Positions 51,520 through 60,966 of a stretch of 64,000 bases of DNA are shown piece by piece. The number at the start of each line of letters is the position of its first letter. The first letter of the stretch is position 1. Source of the stretch: Cyanobacteria bacterium SIG29 (GTDB lineage: Bacteria > Cyanobacteriota > Vampirovibrionia > Gastranaerophilales > Gastranaerophilaceae); NCBI GenBank assembly GCA_015152515.1, contig SUTV01000004.1:1-64000 (forward strand). Direction: 5' to 3'. Under the pieces are notes generated by a model. That model saw nothing but the letters and a program-made list of their open reading frames with translations. It did no database searches and was not told the DNA's origin. A program made the position numbers and the translations under genes.

Positions 51520-52327
51520 CAACTGCTTCCATTTTATTAGAATTAAGAATATTTCTTAATTTCATAATTGCTTGTGCGTGTATTTGGCAAACTCTAGATT
51601 CAGAAACTTCAATATGTTCACCAATTTCTTTTAAAGTCATGTTCTCATGATAGTAAAGAACCATTACCATACGTTCACGTTCAGGTAATTTTTTAAGTGC
51701 AGCTTGAAGCTCATTTTTAACATCTTTTTCTTCTAATTTTTCTAATGGACTAACAGAATTTGTATCTTCAATAGTATCAATTAATTCAATACCTTCATCA
51801 CCAGAATACTTTTTATCATAAAGCGAACCAATAGAAGTATCTTCAGACAATAAAGAAACAACTTTTTCTTTGTCCATTCCCAAATAATCAGCGATTTCTT
51901 GATTGTTTGGCAATCTTCCAAGCTGTTGTTTAAGTGTTTCTGTTGCTAATTTAATATCTTTAATTTTTTTTCTTGTGCTTCTTGGCAACCAATCTTGAGA
52001 ACGAATTTTATCTATAATAGTGCCTCTAATTCTCATAATTGCATAAGTTTCGAAATGAGCACCTTTTTCTGGTGAGAATTTTTCAATAGCATCAATCAAA
52101 CCTTCTACACCAAAACTTGTAATATCTTCAATAGCAAAGTTAGGTGGCAAACTTAATTTAATTCTGCCAATTACATATTTTGTTAAATAAATATATTGAA
52201 CAATAATTTGATCTCTTAACTTTTTGTTTGTTTTATCCGCTAGATAAGCAACCCAAAGTGCTTCCAAATCCTCATCTGAAAGTCTTTTTATATTATTGTA
52301 TGAATTGTATTCTACGGTATCACTCAT
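51509..52327 (-). CDS. FliA-family RNA polymerase sigma factor
   Basis: The 272-residue protein has sigma regions 2 (IEDITSFGVEGLIDAIEKF, FETYAIMRIRGTIIDKIR with SQDWLPRSTRKK), 3 (LPNNQEIADYLGMDKEKV) and 4 (LPERERMVMVLYYHENMTLK, VSESRVCQIHAQAIMKLR). SQDWLPRS is the hallmark of the sigma-28/WhiG group, which drive motility, pili or developmental genes. ATG follows AGGT. No anti-sigma factor gene is adjacent. Confidence 0.92.
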   Translation of the reverse strand: MSDTVEYNSYNNIKRLSDEDLEALWVAYLADKTNKKLRDQIIVQYIYLTKYVIGRIKLSLPPNFAIEDITSFGVEGLIDAIEKFSPEKGAHFETYAIMRIRGTIIDKIRSQDWLPRSTRKKIKDIKLATETLKQQLGRLPNNQEIADYLGMDKEKVVSLLSEDTSIGSLYDKKYSGDEGIELIDTIEDTNSVSPLEKLEEKDVKNELQAALKKLPERERMVMVLYYHENMTLKEIGEHIEVSESRVCQIHAQAIMKLRNILNSNKMEAVARK

Positions 52328-52414
52328 TAATTTACCTAATAAAAAGATAAAACCTAACTATAACAATTGTATAGAGTTAAGCAAAATATCAAATCATACA
52401 CATATATGAATTAT

Positions 52415-52981
52415 TTATTCATTAATCAAAATAGGATGTAGTTTAATTTGTTTTTGCCAAAAAATAGACTCTTCTGCCTTAAGAATATATGTTTCTCCAA
52501 AAAGTTCTTTTTCATATGAACTTTGTTCTTTTTCTGAAACAAAATCAAATGTTGATAAAAGACGTTTCATCTTATTTTGCTTAATTAAAGAATAAGATAA
52601 ATTAATTTTAACTTCTTTCTCGGTAGTATTATACAAAGCTTTTTCAACAGCAACTTGAATCAACTTAGTAAAAATTTGTTCAAATGAGCTTGAGCAAGAT
52701 GAATCTACATTAATAATATATACGCTATCTTTATATACTTTTAAATCCATAGTACCAACTACCACATCATCTTCAAGACGCAAAGAATATTTCTCTAACA
52801 TATTTTTTGAAGAAAATTTTCTGAATAAATCCACATTAACGAATTTTCTAACAAAAAAACTTTTTTGTTGCAAAGAAAAACTTTCAATCTTTTCCCATTG
52901 TGGTAAGAGATACATATTATTTAATAAACTATCTAAGTCAACCTTAGGTTTATTACTTTTTTTTATAAGAGTATTTATCAT
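52415..52981 (-). CDS. Hypothetical protein, possibly acetyltransferase-like
   Basis: The 188-residue protein has a beta-rich middle (LRLEDDVVVGTMDLKVYKDS) and a helix (FEQIFTKLIQVAVEKALYNT) in an order weakly like the GNAT fold, but no acetyl-CoA motif is clear. It has no membrane or signal segment. A good promoter lies upstream, with an untranslated leader of about 60 bases. It precedes the sigma-factor gene by 87 bases and may share its transcript. Confidence 0.5.
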   Translation of the reverse strand: MINTLIKKSNKPKVDLDSLLNNMYLLPQWEKIESFSLQQKSFFVRKFVNVDLFRKFSSKNMLEKYSLRLEDDVVVGTMDLKVYKDSVYIINVDSSCSSSFEQIFTKLIQVAVEKALYNTTEKEVKINLSYSLIKQNKMKRLLSTFDFVSEKEQSSYEKELFGETYILKAEESIFWQKQIKLHPILINE

Positions 52982-53051
52982 ATTTAAATTATTAATTATT
53001 TTCTCTGATATAACTGTAGCCAGTTTTCTATACTTATTTAACAGTCATTAT

Positions 53052-53080
53052 ATTCTATATTTTAACTCAAAAGATGTCAA
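53052..53080 (-). promoter_or_regulatory. Promoter for the 188-residue protein gene
   Basis: On the minus strand TTGACA (53075-53080) and TAGAAT (53052-53057) are separated by 17 bases. A TATAAT follows slightly downstream. Confidence 0.6.
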
Positions 53081-53103
53081 TAAAAATATATTATGAACTT
53101 GTA

Positions 53104-54138
53104 TTAACAATATTTTTTATACATGACATTTTTCTCTTTTTGAGTATGATGTTTTAAAACCCAATTATATAAAATTTTGTTAGTTAAAAATTTAGATTTC
53201 TCAATAGTTCTATTTCTTAAAACATAAATTAAAAAACTATAAGTTAAAAGTCTCATATTATATTTATCTGCCATTAACTGAAAATAGTCATACAACAAGT
53301 AAATATGAGGCGAAACATATTTATTTTCATACTTTTGAGCATATTGAACTTCAATATCAACAGCAATATTTTTAACACCTATTTGGTTCATTATATTAAA
53401 GAATTTATCAATTTCTTTAAGATTATCATTATATCCAGGAACAATAACATATTTTATAATTACATTTTCGCTAGATTTTTGAACATATTTTCTAATATTT
53501 TCAAAGACTAAGTCAAAAGCATTTACTTGTTTGATTTTTTTATAAGTATTTTTTGTAGCACTATCAATAGATATAACAATTGAACCTTTATTTTCTTCAA
53601 GCGCTTTAGCAACTTTGTCACTATATTTTATAGCACTAGAATGAACCCTAATTTGTGTTCCATTTTCGATAAATAAATCAACAAGCTCTTCAAAATTTTG
53701 CATCATAGTTGGTTCGCCACCTTGCATAGTAGCCTCGCCACCAGATTTATAATAACCTTTTTCAATCAAATCTTTAATTATAGGATATGTATTATAATTA
53801 GTTGTTCCACAACTATAAAAATCAGAACAATATACACATTTAGCATTACAAACTCTAGAATGAGAAAAATGGAAATCTGATATTTTTCTTTCATTTTTAA
53901 ATTCATATTCTGAAAGATGATAACAGCCTTCGCAATCATAAATTGTTTTTTCTTTTTGACAAGCAACTCTTTTTTCTTTTATATCAAAAAGTTTTTCCCA
54001 ATCAATCATTTCACCATGATAATTTTTCAATAAAATTGGTAAACCGCGTCCATCATTGTGCATAATACAACAATCGGTAACCGTATCTAAATCAAAATTT
54101 ATACCTGATTCTAAAAAATTACATCCTATTGGATTCAT
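53104..54138 (-). CDS. Radical SAM protein with N-terminal Cys-rich region (paralogue of 6726-7697)
   Basis: The 344-residue protein has SRVCNAKCVYCSDF (CX3CX2C) near residue 108 and MQGGEPTMM. Ahead of it are GCNFLESG, DCCIMHNDG and DCEGCYHL, a Cys-rich region that probably holds an auxiliary Fe-S cluster. The body aligns with the protein at 6726-7697 (HSSAIKYSDKVAKAL versus NTSAIKYSKAIEKAL). I start it at the ATG at 54138, five bases after AGGAG. Substrate is unknown; no precursor-peptide gene is visible next to it. Confidence 0.8.
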   Translation of the reverse strand: MNPIGCNFLESGINFDLDTVTDCCIMHNDGRGLPILLKNYHGEMIDWEKLFDIKEKRVACQKEKTIYDCEGCYHLSEYEFKNERKISDFHFSHSRVCNAKCVYCSDFYSCGTTNYNTYPIIKDLIEKGYYKSGGEATMQGGEPTMMQNFEELVDLFIENGTQIRVHSSAIKYSDKVAKALEENKGSIVISIDSATKNTYKKIKQVNAFDLVFENIRKYVQKSSENVIIKYVIVPGYNDNLKEIDKFFNIMNQIGVKNIAVDIEVQYAQKYENKYVSPHIYLLYDYFQLMADKYNMRLLTYSFLIYVLRNRTIEKSKFLTNKILYNWVLKHHTQKEKNVMYKKYC

Positions 54139-54158
54139 GAACACTCCTGTTTTAAAAC

Positions 54159-54190
54159 AAAAAGGAACAACTAGAGTGTTGTCCCTTTTT
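54159..54190 (-). terminator. Terminator of rplU-rpmA
   Basis: The stem AAAAAGGGACAAC/GTTGTTCCTTTTT (minus strand, one G-T pair) lies 17 bases after the rpmA stop. Confidence 0.8.
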
Positions 54191-54206
54191 GTTAAATTAA
54201 ATGTTA

Positions 54207-54461
54207 TTATTGAGCGTAAACGCTAACTTGTTTTCTATCACGTCTATGTGGTTCAAATTTAACAACACCATCGATTAATGCAAATAATGTGTAATCTTTA
54301 CCCATACCTACATTGTTACCTGGGTGAATTTTTGTACCTTTTTGACGAACTATAATATTTCCAGTAGTAACTGCTTCACCACCGAATTTTTTCACGCCTA
54401 ATCGCTTACTTTCACTGTCACGACCGTTTTTACTCGATCCAACACCTTTCTTATGTGCCAT
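54207..54461 (-). CDS. rpmA: 50S ribosomal protein L27
   Basis: L27 reaches the peptidyl-transferase centre with its N-terminus. The 84-residue protein begins [20 protein letters not shown] directly, without the cleaved extension found in Firmicutes. [14 protein letters not shown] and GKDYTLFAL are typical. AAGGAG precedes the ATG. It forms an operon with rplU. Confidence 0.97.
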   Translation of the reverse strand: MAHKKGVGSSKNGRDSESKRLGVKKFGGEAVTTGNIIVRQKGTKIHPGNNVGMGKDYTLFALIDGVVKFEPHRRDRKQVSVYAQ

Positions 54462-54488
54462 TGTTATATTCTCCTTAAATTATTATTT

Positions 54489-54824
54489 TTATTCTTCTGA
54501 AGTACTTTTAGCTGAAGTTCTGATTTTGTTAATCATAACTCTTGTAAAGCATTGTCTATGACCTTGTTTTCTTCTGTAGCCTTTTTTAGCTCTTTGTTTA
54601 TAAACAATAACTTTTTTATCTTTGTCGTGTTTTACAACAGTACCTTCAACGCTTGCATTTTTTACATATGGTTGGCCAACTTTAGATTTTTTGCCATTTA
54701 CAAGCATAATAATGTTTTCAAATACAACTTTAGAATCTGCTTCATTTTCTAATAATTCAATATCAACATAACGACCTTCAGTAACTTGATATTGTTTTCC
54801 GCCTGTTTCAATAATTGCGAACAT
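54489..54824 (-). CDS. rplU: 50S ribosomal protein L21
   Basis: The 111-residue protein starts [17 protein letters not shown] and has [21 protein letters not shown], the rRNA-binding end of L21. It has a short C-terminal extension compared with 103-residue homologues. AAAGGA precedes the ATG. rpmA follows after 27 bases. A structured leader lies upstream. Confidence 0.97.
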   Translation of the reverse strand: MFAIIETGGKQYQVTEGRYVDIELLENEADSKVVFENIIMLVNGKKSKVGQPYVKNASVEGTVVKHDKDKKVIVYKQRAKKGYRRKQGHRQCFTRVMINKIRTSAKSTSEE

Positions 54825-54843
54825 TTGTTATTCCTTTCACTTG

Positions 54844-54950
54844 AGGTAATCGTAGCTTACGCATTTATTAACGATTTACCTATCTACACACATGTACAAC
54901 ATAATTGTACACTATATAGAAAGTTTATCTTGCACAAAATTCATTGTCAA
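54844..54950 (-). promoter_or_regulatory. Promoter and structured leader of rplU-rpmA
   Basis: On the minus strand TTGACA (54945-54950) is followed after 17 bases by TAAACT. The leader of about 90 bases holds two hairpins: GTACAA/TTGTAC, and a longer one (GGTAA-TCGT/ACGA-TTACC ends) close to the rplU ribosome binding site. This may be an autoregulatory ribosomal protein leader; I cannot assign it to a described class. Confidence 0.45.
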
Positions 54951-55030
54951 CACCGGATAAATTCAATATTAAATAATTTTTAATATATTCTATATTTGCA
55001 AATATCTATAATTTATTAGACAATAAGAAT

Positions 55031-56311
55031 ATGAATATTACAGTAAACAAATCATTGCCGTTAAAAGGCTCAATAGAAATTCCAGCCGATAAATCTATTA
55101 CGCATAGAGCTTTTATGTTTGCTTCTCTTACAAAAGGGAAAGTGAAAGTAACAAACTATTCTAAAGGCGCTGATTGTTTATCTACCTTAAAAATAATAGA
55201 ACAACTTGGTTGCAAAATTGAAATTTTAAATGATAAAGAATTAATCATTGACGCAACAAACGCATTAAAAGAACCATCATCACCTCTTGATTGTGGAAAT
55301 TCAGGCACTACAACAAGATTAATGATGGGAATTTTAGCTAGTCAAAACTTCGATTCTGAACTATTTGGTGATGCTAGTCTTTCAAAAAGACCAATGAAAA
55401 GGGTTATCGCACCACTAGAAGAAATGGGCGCAAATTTTAATCATAATGATTTTAAACTACCATTAAAAATAAATGGTTCTGAATTAAATGGCATAGAATA
55501 TAATTCACCACTAGCTTCTGCTCAAGTTAAATCTTGCATTCTTTTAGCAGGACTTAATGCAAAAGGAACTACTAAATTCACAGAACCATATAAATCACGC
55601 AACCATACAGAACTTATGTTTGAATATATGGGAGCTGATATAAAAGTAGAAAACAACTCTGTAATAGTAAATAAGTCACAACTTAAACCTTGTGATATAA
55701 CTGTATGCGGAGATATTTCATCAGCAGCATTCTTTATGGTTGCTGCTTTAATTGTTCCAGATTCTGACATTATTATTAAAAATGTTGGAATAAATGAAAC
55801 AAGAGCTGGAATTATTGAAGTTCTAAAGGCGATGAATGGGAATATAAAACTATTAAATGAAAGAATAATTTCTGGAGAAAAAGTTGCAGACATCCAAGTT
55901 AAATATTCTCAATTAAAAGCAACAACAATTGAAGGAGCAATTATTCCAACTCTAATAGATGAAATTCCTGTTATCGCAGTTGCTGCAACACAAGCTAATG
56001 GCACAACAATAATTAAAAATGCACAAGATTTAAGAAATAAAGAAGCTGATAGAATTACAGCTGTTAAAGTAGAATTACAAAAACTAGGCGCTGATATAGA
56101 AGAAACCGCAGATGGTTTTATAATTAACGGAAAAAAAGATTTAATTGGAAACACAACAATTGAATGTTATCACGATCATAGAATAGCTATGAGCGCATAT
56201 GTAGCAGGACTAATATGTAAAAAACCCATTGAAATTAACGAATTCCAATGGGTTGATATATCTTTTCCAGAATTTTTAGATTTAATGAAAGCAATCTCTA
56301 CTTATAAGTAG
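55031..56311 (+). CDS. aroA: 3-phosphoshikimate 1-carboxyvinyltransferase (EPSP synthase)
   Basis: AroA makes EPSP in the shikimate pathway to aromatic amino acids. The 426-residue protein has PADKSITHRAFMFASL, LDCGNSGTTTRLMMG, LSKRPMKR, GDISSAAFFMVAA and DHRIAMS. The NSGTTTRL motif, with Thr where many have Ala or Gly, deserves note. The ribosome binding site is weak. The 3' end overlaps the convergent zinc-ribbon gene by 14 bases. Confidence 0.96.
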   Translation: MNITVNKSLPLKGSIEIPADKSITHRAFMFASLTKGKVKVTNYSKGADCLSTLKIIEQLGCKIEILNDKELIIDATNALKEPSSPLDCGNSGTTTRLMMGILASQNFDSELFGDASLSKRPMKRVIAPLEEMGANFNHNDFKLPLKINGSELNGIEYNSPLASAQVKSCILLAGLNAKGTTKFTEPYKSRNHTELMFEYMGADIKVENNSVIVNKSQLKPCDITVCGDISSAAFFMVAALIVPDSDIIIKNVGINETRAGIIEVLKAMNGNIKLLNERIISGEKVADIQVKYSQLKATTIEGAIIPTLIDEIPVIAVAATQANGTTIIKNAQDLRNKEADRITAVKVELQKLGADIEETADGFIINGKKDLIGNTTIECYHDHRIAMSAYVAGLICKKPIEINEFQWVDISFPEFLDLMKAISTYK

Positions 56312-57053
56312 GATATGATACTTTACTACCTTTCTTTCCATCAACTTTAAATGAAAGAATAATACGTTCTCCTTTATAATCAGGTGGTGGAACTTCTAGA
56401 TTTTTAATTTTTGATAATAGTAATAAAACTGAATTATCTAATGATTCATTTCTAGATTTTTGAATCATTTTTTGATTTTCAACAAGTCCATCTCTATTAA
56501 TAGTAAATTGAATTCTCGCTTCTCCAGAACCATCAACAACATTAGACGCCCATTGAGTAGAGAACTCTTCACCAATTTCTAATAAATATGCACGCATATT
56601 AGTAGAAATTGAACCAAAAGATGCATTCAATAATGGAATATTACTATTTGGATCACCTTTTCTATATGCTGATGGAAGAGTATTATCCCAATAAGCAGAA
56701 ACATCAGGCAACTTAACTTTTTTAACTGTAGCAGTTTGTTTAGCCTGTGCAGTTTTCTTTTGTGGGTATGGTGGACAACATAAAATAATCAAAGTAATTA
56801 TTAAAGAAACACCAACCGTAATAAGCGCCTTCTTTTTATCCTGTTCTTCTTCTGCTAATTCTTCAAGTTCTTCTTCTGTTAATTGTCTCTTAGGAGGTTT
56901 ACGACGTTTAGGAGGTTCGTAATATACTGGCTCTTCTTCATAATCCTCTTCATAAGATTCTTGTTCATATACTTCTTCAAATGAATCATTGCCACAATCA
57001 CAAAAATCAGGACAATCAACAAATTCAGCTTGACATTCAGTACATCTATACAT
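56298..57053 (-). CDS. Zinc-ribbon membrane protein with TonB-like C-terminal domain
   Basis: The 251-residue protein starts with a Cys cluster (CTECQAEFVDCPDFCDCG) that looks like a zinc ribbon. A very acidic and Pro-rich stretch and one membrane helix (ALITVGVSLIITLIILCC) follow. The C-terminal periplasmic domain of about 100 residues (GEARIQFTINRDGLVENQKM, KIKNLEVPPPDYKGE) resembles TonB/TolA C-terminal domains. The layout suggests a link from cytoplasm to the envelope. It is the last of a three-gene VWA-FHA set. Confidence 0.72.
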   Translation of the reverse strand: MYRCTECQAEFVDCPDFCDCGNDSFEEVYEQESYEEDYEEEPVYYEPPKRRKPPKRQLTEEELEELAEEEQDKKKALITVGVSLIITLIILCCPPYPQKKTAQAKQTATVKKVKLPDVSAYWDNTLPSAYRKGDPNSNIPLLNASFGSISTNMRAYLLEIGEEFSTQWASNVVDGSGEARIQFTINRDGLVENQKMIQKSRNESLDNSVLLLLSKIKNLEVPPPDYKGERIILSFKVDGKKGSKVSYPTYK

Positions 57054-57078
57054 TAATTATTTCCTTATAAACTGTTTA

Positions 57079-58758
57079 TTAGTAATCTTTATCTACTTTT
57101 TCAAGTAATTCTTCTCTTGTAATAATTTCAAATTTTGTGTTACCTAACATTGTTGTTTCAGCAATCAAGATAGCTGTTGGTACAGATGCAGCGATAAAGC
57201 TTAACATCATACCCATTACGTCACCACCCATTACGCCGATGAAGTAAGAAACGTTCATTGTAAGTTCGATTAACACAACTGCAATTGCAATTAAGAAGAA
57301 TTTTTTTGCTTCTTTTTTCAGGTTTTTGCTTGATTCTACACCGTGAAGAACAACACCATGTACAGAATAATCGCTAAATCCATCTTGTTTAATTACATTT
57401 GAAGCATACAATCTTTTTGTAGTAGCAAATGATGTAGCGAAACAATGGAATGCAAATACAATCATAAATGTTGCCAATACTAAGAAGATTGGAGAGAATT
57501 TAAAACCTGCAGATAATCTTATCCAAGCAGCTGCTTCAGGGAAACATTCTGCCAATGTTTGAGATACACCATAAGCCAAGAATGGAGCAGTCAATACACC
57601 TAAGAAATATTCAAATGCAGATTTTATTTGTAAATTGAAAATTTTATTGTTTATATCTTTTAATTTTTTTCTACCAATATTATTTACGAATAAAGAAATC
57701 CATTGTTGATAGTCTTTAACAACAGCTTGGAAATCTTCTCTACTTTCGTAGCCATCAAGTTCTTCGCCACTTTCTGCAATAATATTTTTTGTAAATCCTG
57801 AGAAAATACCCAAGAAAATACATAAGAATGAACACAATATTAACATTTGTGGAATTAATACTGGTAAATTATATCTATGAACAGCCAATTCTGCCAATGA
57901 GAATAGTACGATAACTGAGAACAAACCGCCAGAGCATATCATACATAATCTTTGAATTAATACTGAAGATTGAGAAACTTTTCTAGCATCTTTATCTTTA
58001 TTTTGTAATACTAAGAACTGACCTTGTTTTAATAAACAAGTGATGATGATAAAACAAACTGCAACCATAAATAAGATTTTTGATTGTAATGCTTTATCTG
58101 CAAAACCAAAAGCAATAATATCTTTTAATATATATGCCATTGTTAATGGAATAATACCAATAAATGCATTTAAACAGCTCAATAATAATTCATTTTGAGC
58201 AAGTTTTTGTCTTAAATAATTAGATTTATATGCAATTTCTTTAGTAATTAATGCACGTCTTCTTTCAATGTCAGATTTTTTTCTATCAATCTTAATTTTT
58301 GCTTGAACACCAGCACCACTACCATATAAAGTTTCTATATCATGTTCATTCAATTCTTCGTCTTGAATCATAGATATAGTCTTTTTATTTTCAGCCTTTT
58401 TAATTCTTTCAGCGTTCTTTCTGTTAGCAAGTTCTAATGAACCTGGAACAACTTTTGGATTTGTTCCTGCAGCAGTAATTTTAATACTAATAAATTCATC
58501 ACTATCAGCGAACATCAATTTACAAAGAGAACCTATTTGAAGAACAGCTCCAACTGGTTGACCTCTAAATAAAACTTTATCACTTTTTAAATTGTTAACG
58601 ATTTGCCATTTACCATTTTCCATTCTTTGCAAAGAAATCAACAATTCAAATCCTGGATCAAAGTGGAAATCACAATTACGACCATTACCAATATTAATAA
58701 CTGGTTTATCGTTAAATACTTTTTCTTTAACATTTTTTGATGAAATATAAATTGTCAT
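57079..58758 (-). CDS. FHA-like domain protein with about eight membrane helices
   Basis: Residues 1-95 resemble an FHA domain (VINIGNGRNCDFHF, LISLQRMENGKWQIVNN), although the usual Ser-x-x-His pair is not clear. Residues 190-540 hold about eight hydrophobic helices (for example ILFMVAVCFIIITCLL and LIPQMLILCSFLCIFLGIFSGF). Such a fusion suggests phosphopeptide or partner binding coupled to a membrane unit. AGGGG precedes the ATG, and it lies nine bases from the VWA gene. I recognise no named family. Confidence 0.62.
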   Translation of the reverse strand: MTIYISSKNVKEKVFNDKPVINIGNGRNCDFHFDPGFELLISLQRMENGKWQIVNNLKSDKVLFRGQPVGAVLQIGSLCKLMFADSDEFISIKITAAGTNPKVVPGSLELANRKNAERIKKAENKKTISMIQDEELNEHDIETLYGSGAGVQAKIKIDRKKSDIERRRALITKEIAYKSNYLRQKLAQNELLLSCLNAFIGIIPLTMAYILKDIIAFGFADKALQSKILFMVAVCFIIITCLLKQGQFLVLQNKDKDARKVSQSSVLIQRLCMICSGGLFSVIVLFSLAELAVHRYNLPVLIPQMLILCSFLCIFLGIFSGFTKNIIAESGEELDGYESREDFQAVVKDYQQWISLFVNNIGRKKLKDINNKIFNLQIKSAFEYFLGVLTAPFLAYGVSQTLAECFPEAAAWIRLSAGFKFSPIFLVLATFMIVFAFHCFATSFATTKRLYASNVIKQDGFSDYSVHGVVLHGVESSKNLKKEAKKFFLIAIAVVLIELTMNVSYFIGVMGGDVMGMMLSFIAASVPTAILIAETTMLGNTKFEIITREELLEKVDKDY

Positions 58759-58767
58759 TCGTTTCCC

Positions 58768-59436
58768 CTATCTTCCTACTGCTGAAGCGAATTTTCTTAA
58801 AGAGTTATCAACATTCTCTTCTGTAGCAATAATTAATCTTTTTTCACCCATTACTGGAACCAAAATTTGTCTGATTTCATCTAATTTTTGCGGATGTGCG
58901 TATAAGAATGAAATTGACAAATCAGGAATATATTCTAAAGTTTTTTTCAAGTTCTTAGGTAAAGTAGCCCAATTTATTTGCTTATCAATAGCACCTTCAT
59001 TTTCTAAATCACCCATAACAATAATTGCAGGAGTATAACCATCTGCCTTATATCTTAAAGCATCACCAACAGCTTTTTTTAGTGCCACTCCATATGCTGT
59101 ACCATATGCTTTGTTGTCGAATTCACTTCTTTTTTGCATTGCTGTTCTCATTGCAATAGTTTTATGTGGAGCACCATCATAAACTTCATAAGCATCTTCT
59201 GTAACAACATAAATTCTTGCGTGATCTTCGGAGTCTAATTTTTTACCTATTTTTAATATTGCTTGTTGTTGTTTCCACAATAATTCTCTATTTGAAGCGG
59301 AAATATCCAACAAGAATATAGCGCAAACTGGTTTAAAATCACTAAACTTAACTTTGCTCATCGCCACAACTACCATTTTCAATGAAAACACAATTAATGG
59401 CAATAAAATTCCTAAAACTAAAGCTTTTCTAAACAT
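58768..59436 (-). CDS. Membrane-anchored von Willebrand factor A-like protein
   Basis: From the ATG at 59436 the product has an N-terminal membrane helix (ALVLGILLPLIVFSLKMVVV) and a VWA domain. Its metal site motif DISAS is in AIFLLDISASN, with Thr in GTAYGVAL and Asp in IVMGDLEN, so the MIDAS looks complete. It would lie on one face of the inner membrane and bind a partner protein, likely the FHA protein encoded next. The track start (GTG 59463) is possible but lacks a good site. Confidence 0.72.
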   Translation of the reverse strand: MFRKALVLGILLPLIVFSLKMVVVAMSKVKFSDFKPVCAIFLLDISASNRELLWKQQQAILKIGKKLDSEDHARIYVVTEDAYEVYDGAPHKTIAMRTAMQKRSEFDNKAYGTAYGVALKKAVGDALRYKADGYTPAIIVMGDLENEGAIDKQINWATLPKNLKKTLEYIPDLSISFLYAHPQKLDEIRQILVPVMGEKRLIIATEENVDNSLRKFASAVGR

Positions 59437-59479
59437 ATTCTTCTCAAAACTACTACTTAACACTAGCAGTTTATCATAT

Positions 59480-60964
59480 TTAGTACCTTTTGTGCAAGTC
59501 GTTTATTTTTTTAAAACTCCAAAAATCTGGATGTAAAATTGCCAAAAATGGAATTAACTCTAAACGGCCTATAAACATATTAAAAATAGATATTAATTTT
59601 GATGCAAAATGTAAATCACTATAACTACCCATTGGTCCAACAATTGCGCCAAATGCAGGACCAATATTTCCCAGTGTGGCAATTGCTGCACTCACTCCAG
59701 TAATACTATCTTGTTCTATAAAAATCAAAGCAACGGCTGTAATAACAAATATTCCGTAATAAAAGAAAACAAAAGAAATCATCTGTTTTACAACATCTTC
59801 ATTAACAATCATTTTATTTATTTTAACTGGATAAACTCCGTTTGGATGATGAATTTTAGCAATTTGTCTTTTAATATATTTAAAAATAAAAACTAATCTT
59901 AAAAGTTTTACACCACCAGTTGCAGAGCCTATTGAAGCACCGGTGAACATTAATATAAATAATAATAATTTAGCTCGCAAATTCCATTCATTATAATCTA
60001 CTGACGCAAAGCCTGTTGTTGTTATAATAGTTAAAACTTGGAAAAAAGCTTCTCTTATAGATGTTGTAAAATCATATATATTATGAGTTGTTAATGTAAC
60101 TGCAATAAATAAAGTAAATAAAAATACAACAGAAAAATAAACCCTGAATTCATCATCTTTAAATATTTCTTTTATCTTTCTTTTGAAAAATACTTTGTAT
60201 TGAAGTGTAAAGTTGAAACCAGCAAAAAACATAAAAATAGCAATTGCCCAAACTATTTTTGTTGAATTATATGCAATTATGCTTGTTTGTTGAGGAGAAA
60301 AACCACCACCTGCAATTGTAGAAAAAGAATTACAAATTGCGTCAAATACTGGCATTTTTAAATTTATTAACACTATAATTTCTAACACTGTTAATACAAC
60401 ATAAACACCCCAAAGAGCCATTGCTGTTTGTCTTATTCTTGGTGTCAATTTATTTTCTTTTGTTCCAGAAACTTCTGTAAACAACATTTGTCTTCCTGCA
60501 ATAGAAAACTGTGGAAGTACCGCTGTAAACAATACCAATATACCCAAACCACCTATCCATTGACTAAATGAACGCCAAAAAAACATTGTTTGTGGATAAA
60601 TTGAAAAATCAGATAACACAGTAGCACCAGTAGCTGTTATCCCTGAAACACTTTCAAATAAGGCATCAATAGGTGATAATCCAAAATAAACAAAAGGAAT
60701 TGCACCTAACAAAAACATAAAAATCCAAGTTATTAAAACAATTGCAATTGCATCTGTTCTACTTAAATTATTAATATCCTCTTCACTATTACTTTTGCTT
60801 TTAAACAAAAAGCCAAAACAAAAAGAAATAATACTTGCTGCAACAAATGGAATACACACATGGTACTCACCCAAAATAATTGCACAAATACAAGGCACAA
60901 GAATAAATAAGGAAATATACCTCAATATCAAACTAACAGAATTTAAGACATAATATAAATTCAT
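59480..60964 (-). CDS. trkH: Trk-type potassium uptake protein, membrane subunit
   Basis: The 494-residue channel-like protein has the four selectivity-filter repeats of TrkH/KtrB: TATGATV, STIAGGGFS, TTTGFAS and TLGNIGPA. It imports K+ (with Na+ or H+) under control of the NAD-binding TrkA protein encoded two bases upstream. AAAGGG precedes the ATG inside the trkA end. The VWA gene follows 43 bases later in the same direction. Confidence 0.95.
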   Translation of the reverse strand: MNLYYVLNSVSLILRYISLFILVPCICAIILGEYHVCIPFVAASIISFCFGFLFKSKSNSEEDINNLSRTDAIAIVLITWIFMFLLGAIPFVYFGLSPIDALFESVSGITATGATVLSDFSIYPQTMFFWRSFSQWIGGLGILVLFTAVLPQFSIAGRQMLFTEVSGTKENKLTPRIRQTAMALWGVYVVLTVLEIIVLINLKMPVFDAICNSFSTIAGGGFSPQQTSIIAYNSTKIVWAIAIFMFFAGFNFTLQYKVFFKRKIKEIFKDDEFRVYFSVVFLFTLFIAVTLTTHNIYDFTTSIREAFFQVLTIITTTGFASVDYNEWNLRAKLLLFILMFTGASIGSATGGVKLLRLVFIFKYIKRQIAKIHHPNGVYPVKINKMIVNEDVVKQMISFVFFYYGIFVITAVALIFIEQDSITGVSAAIATLGNIGPAFGAIVGPMGSYSDLHFASKLISIFNMFIGRLELIPFLAILHPDFWSFKKINDLHKRY

Positions 60965-60966
60965 TC

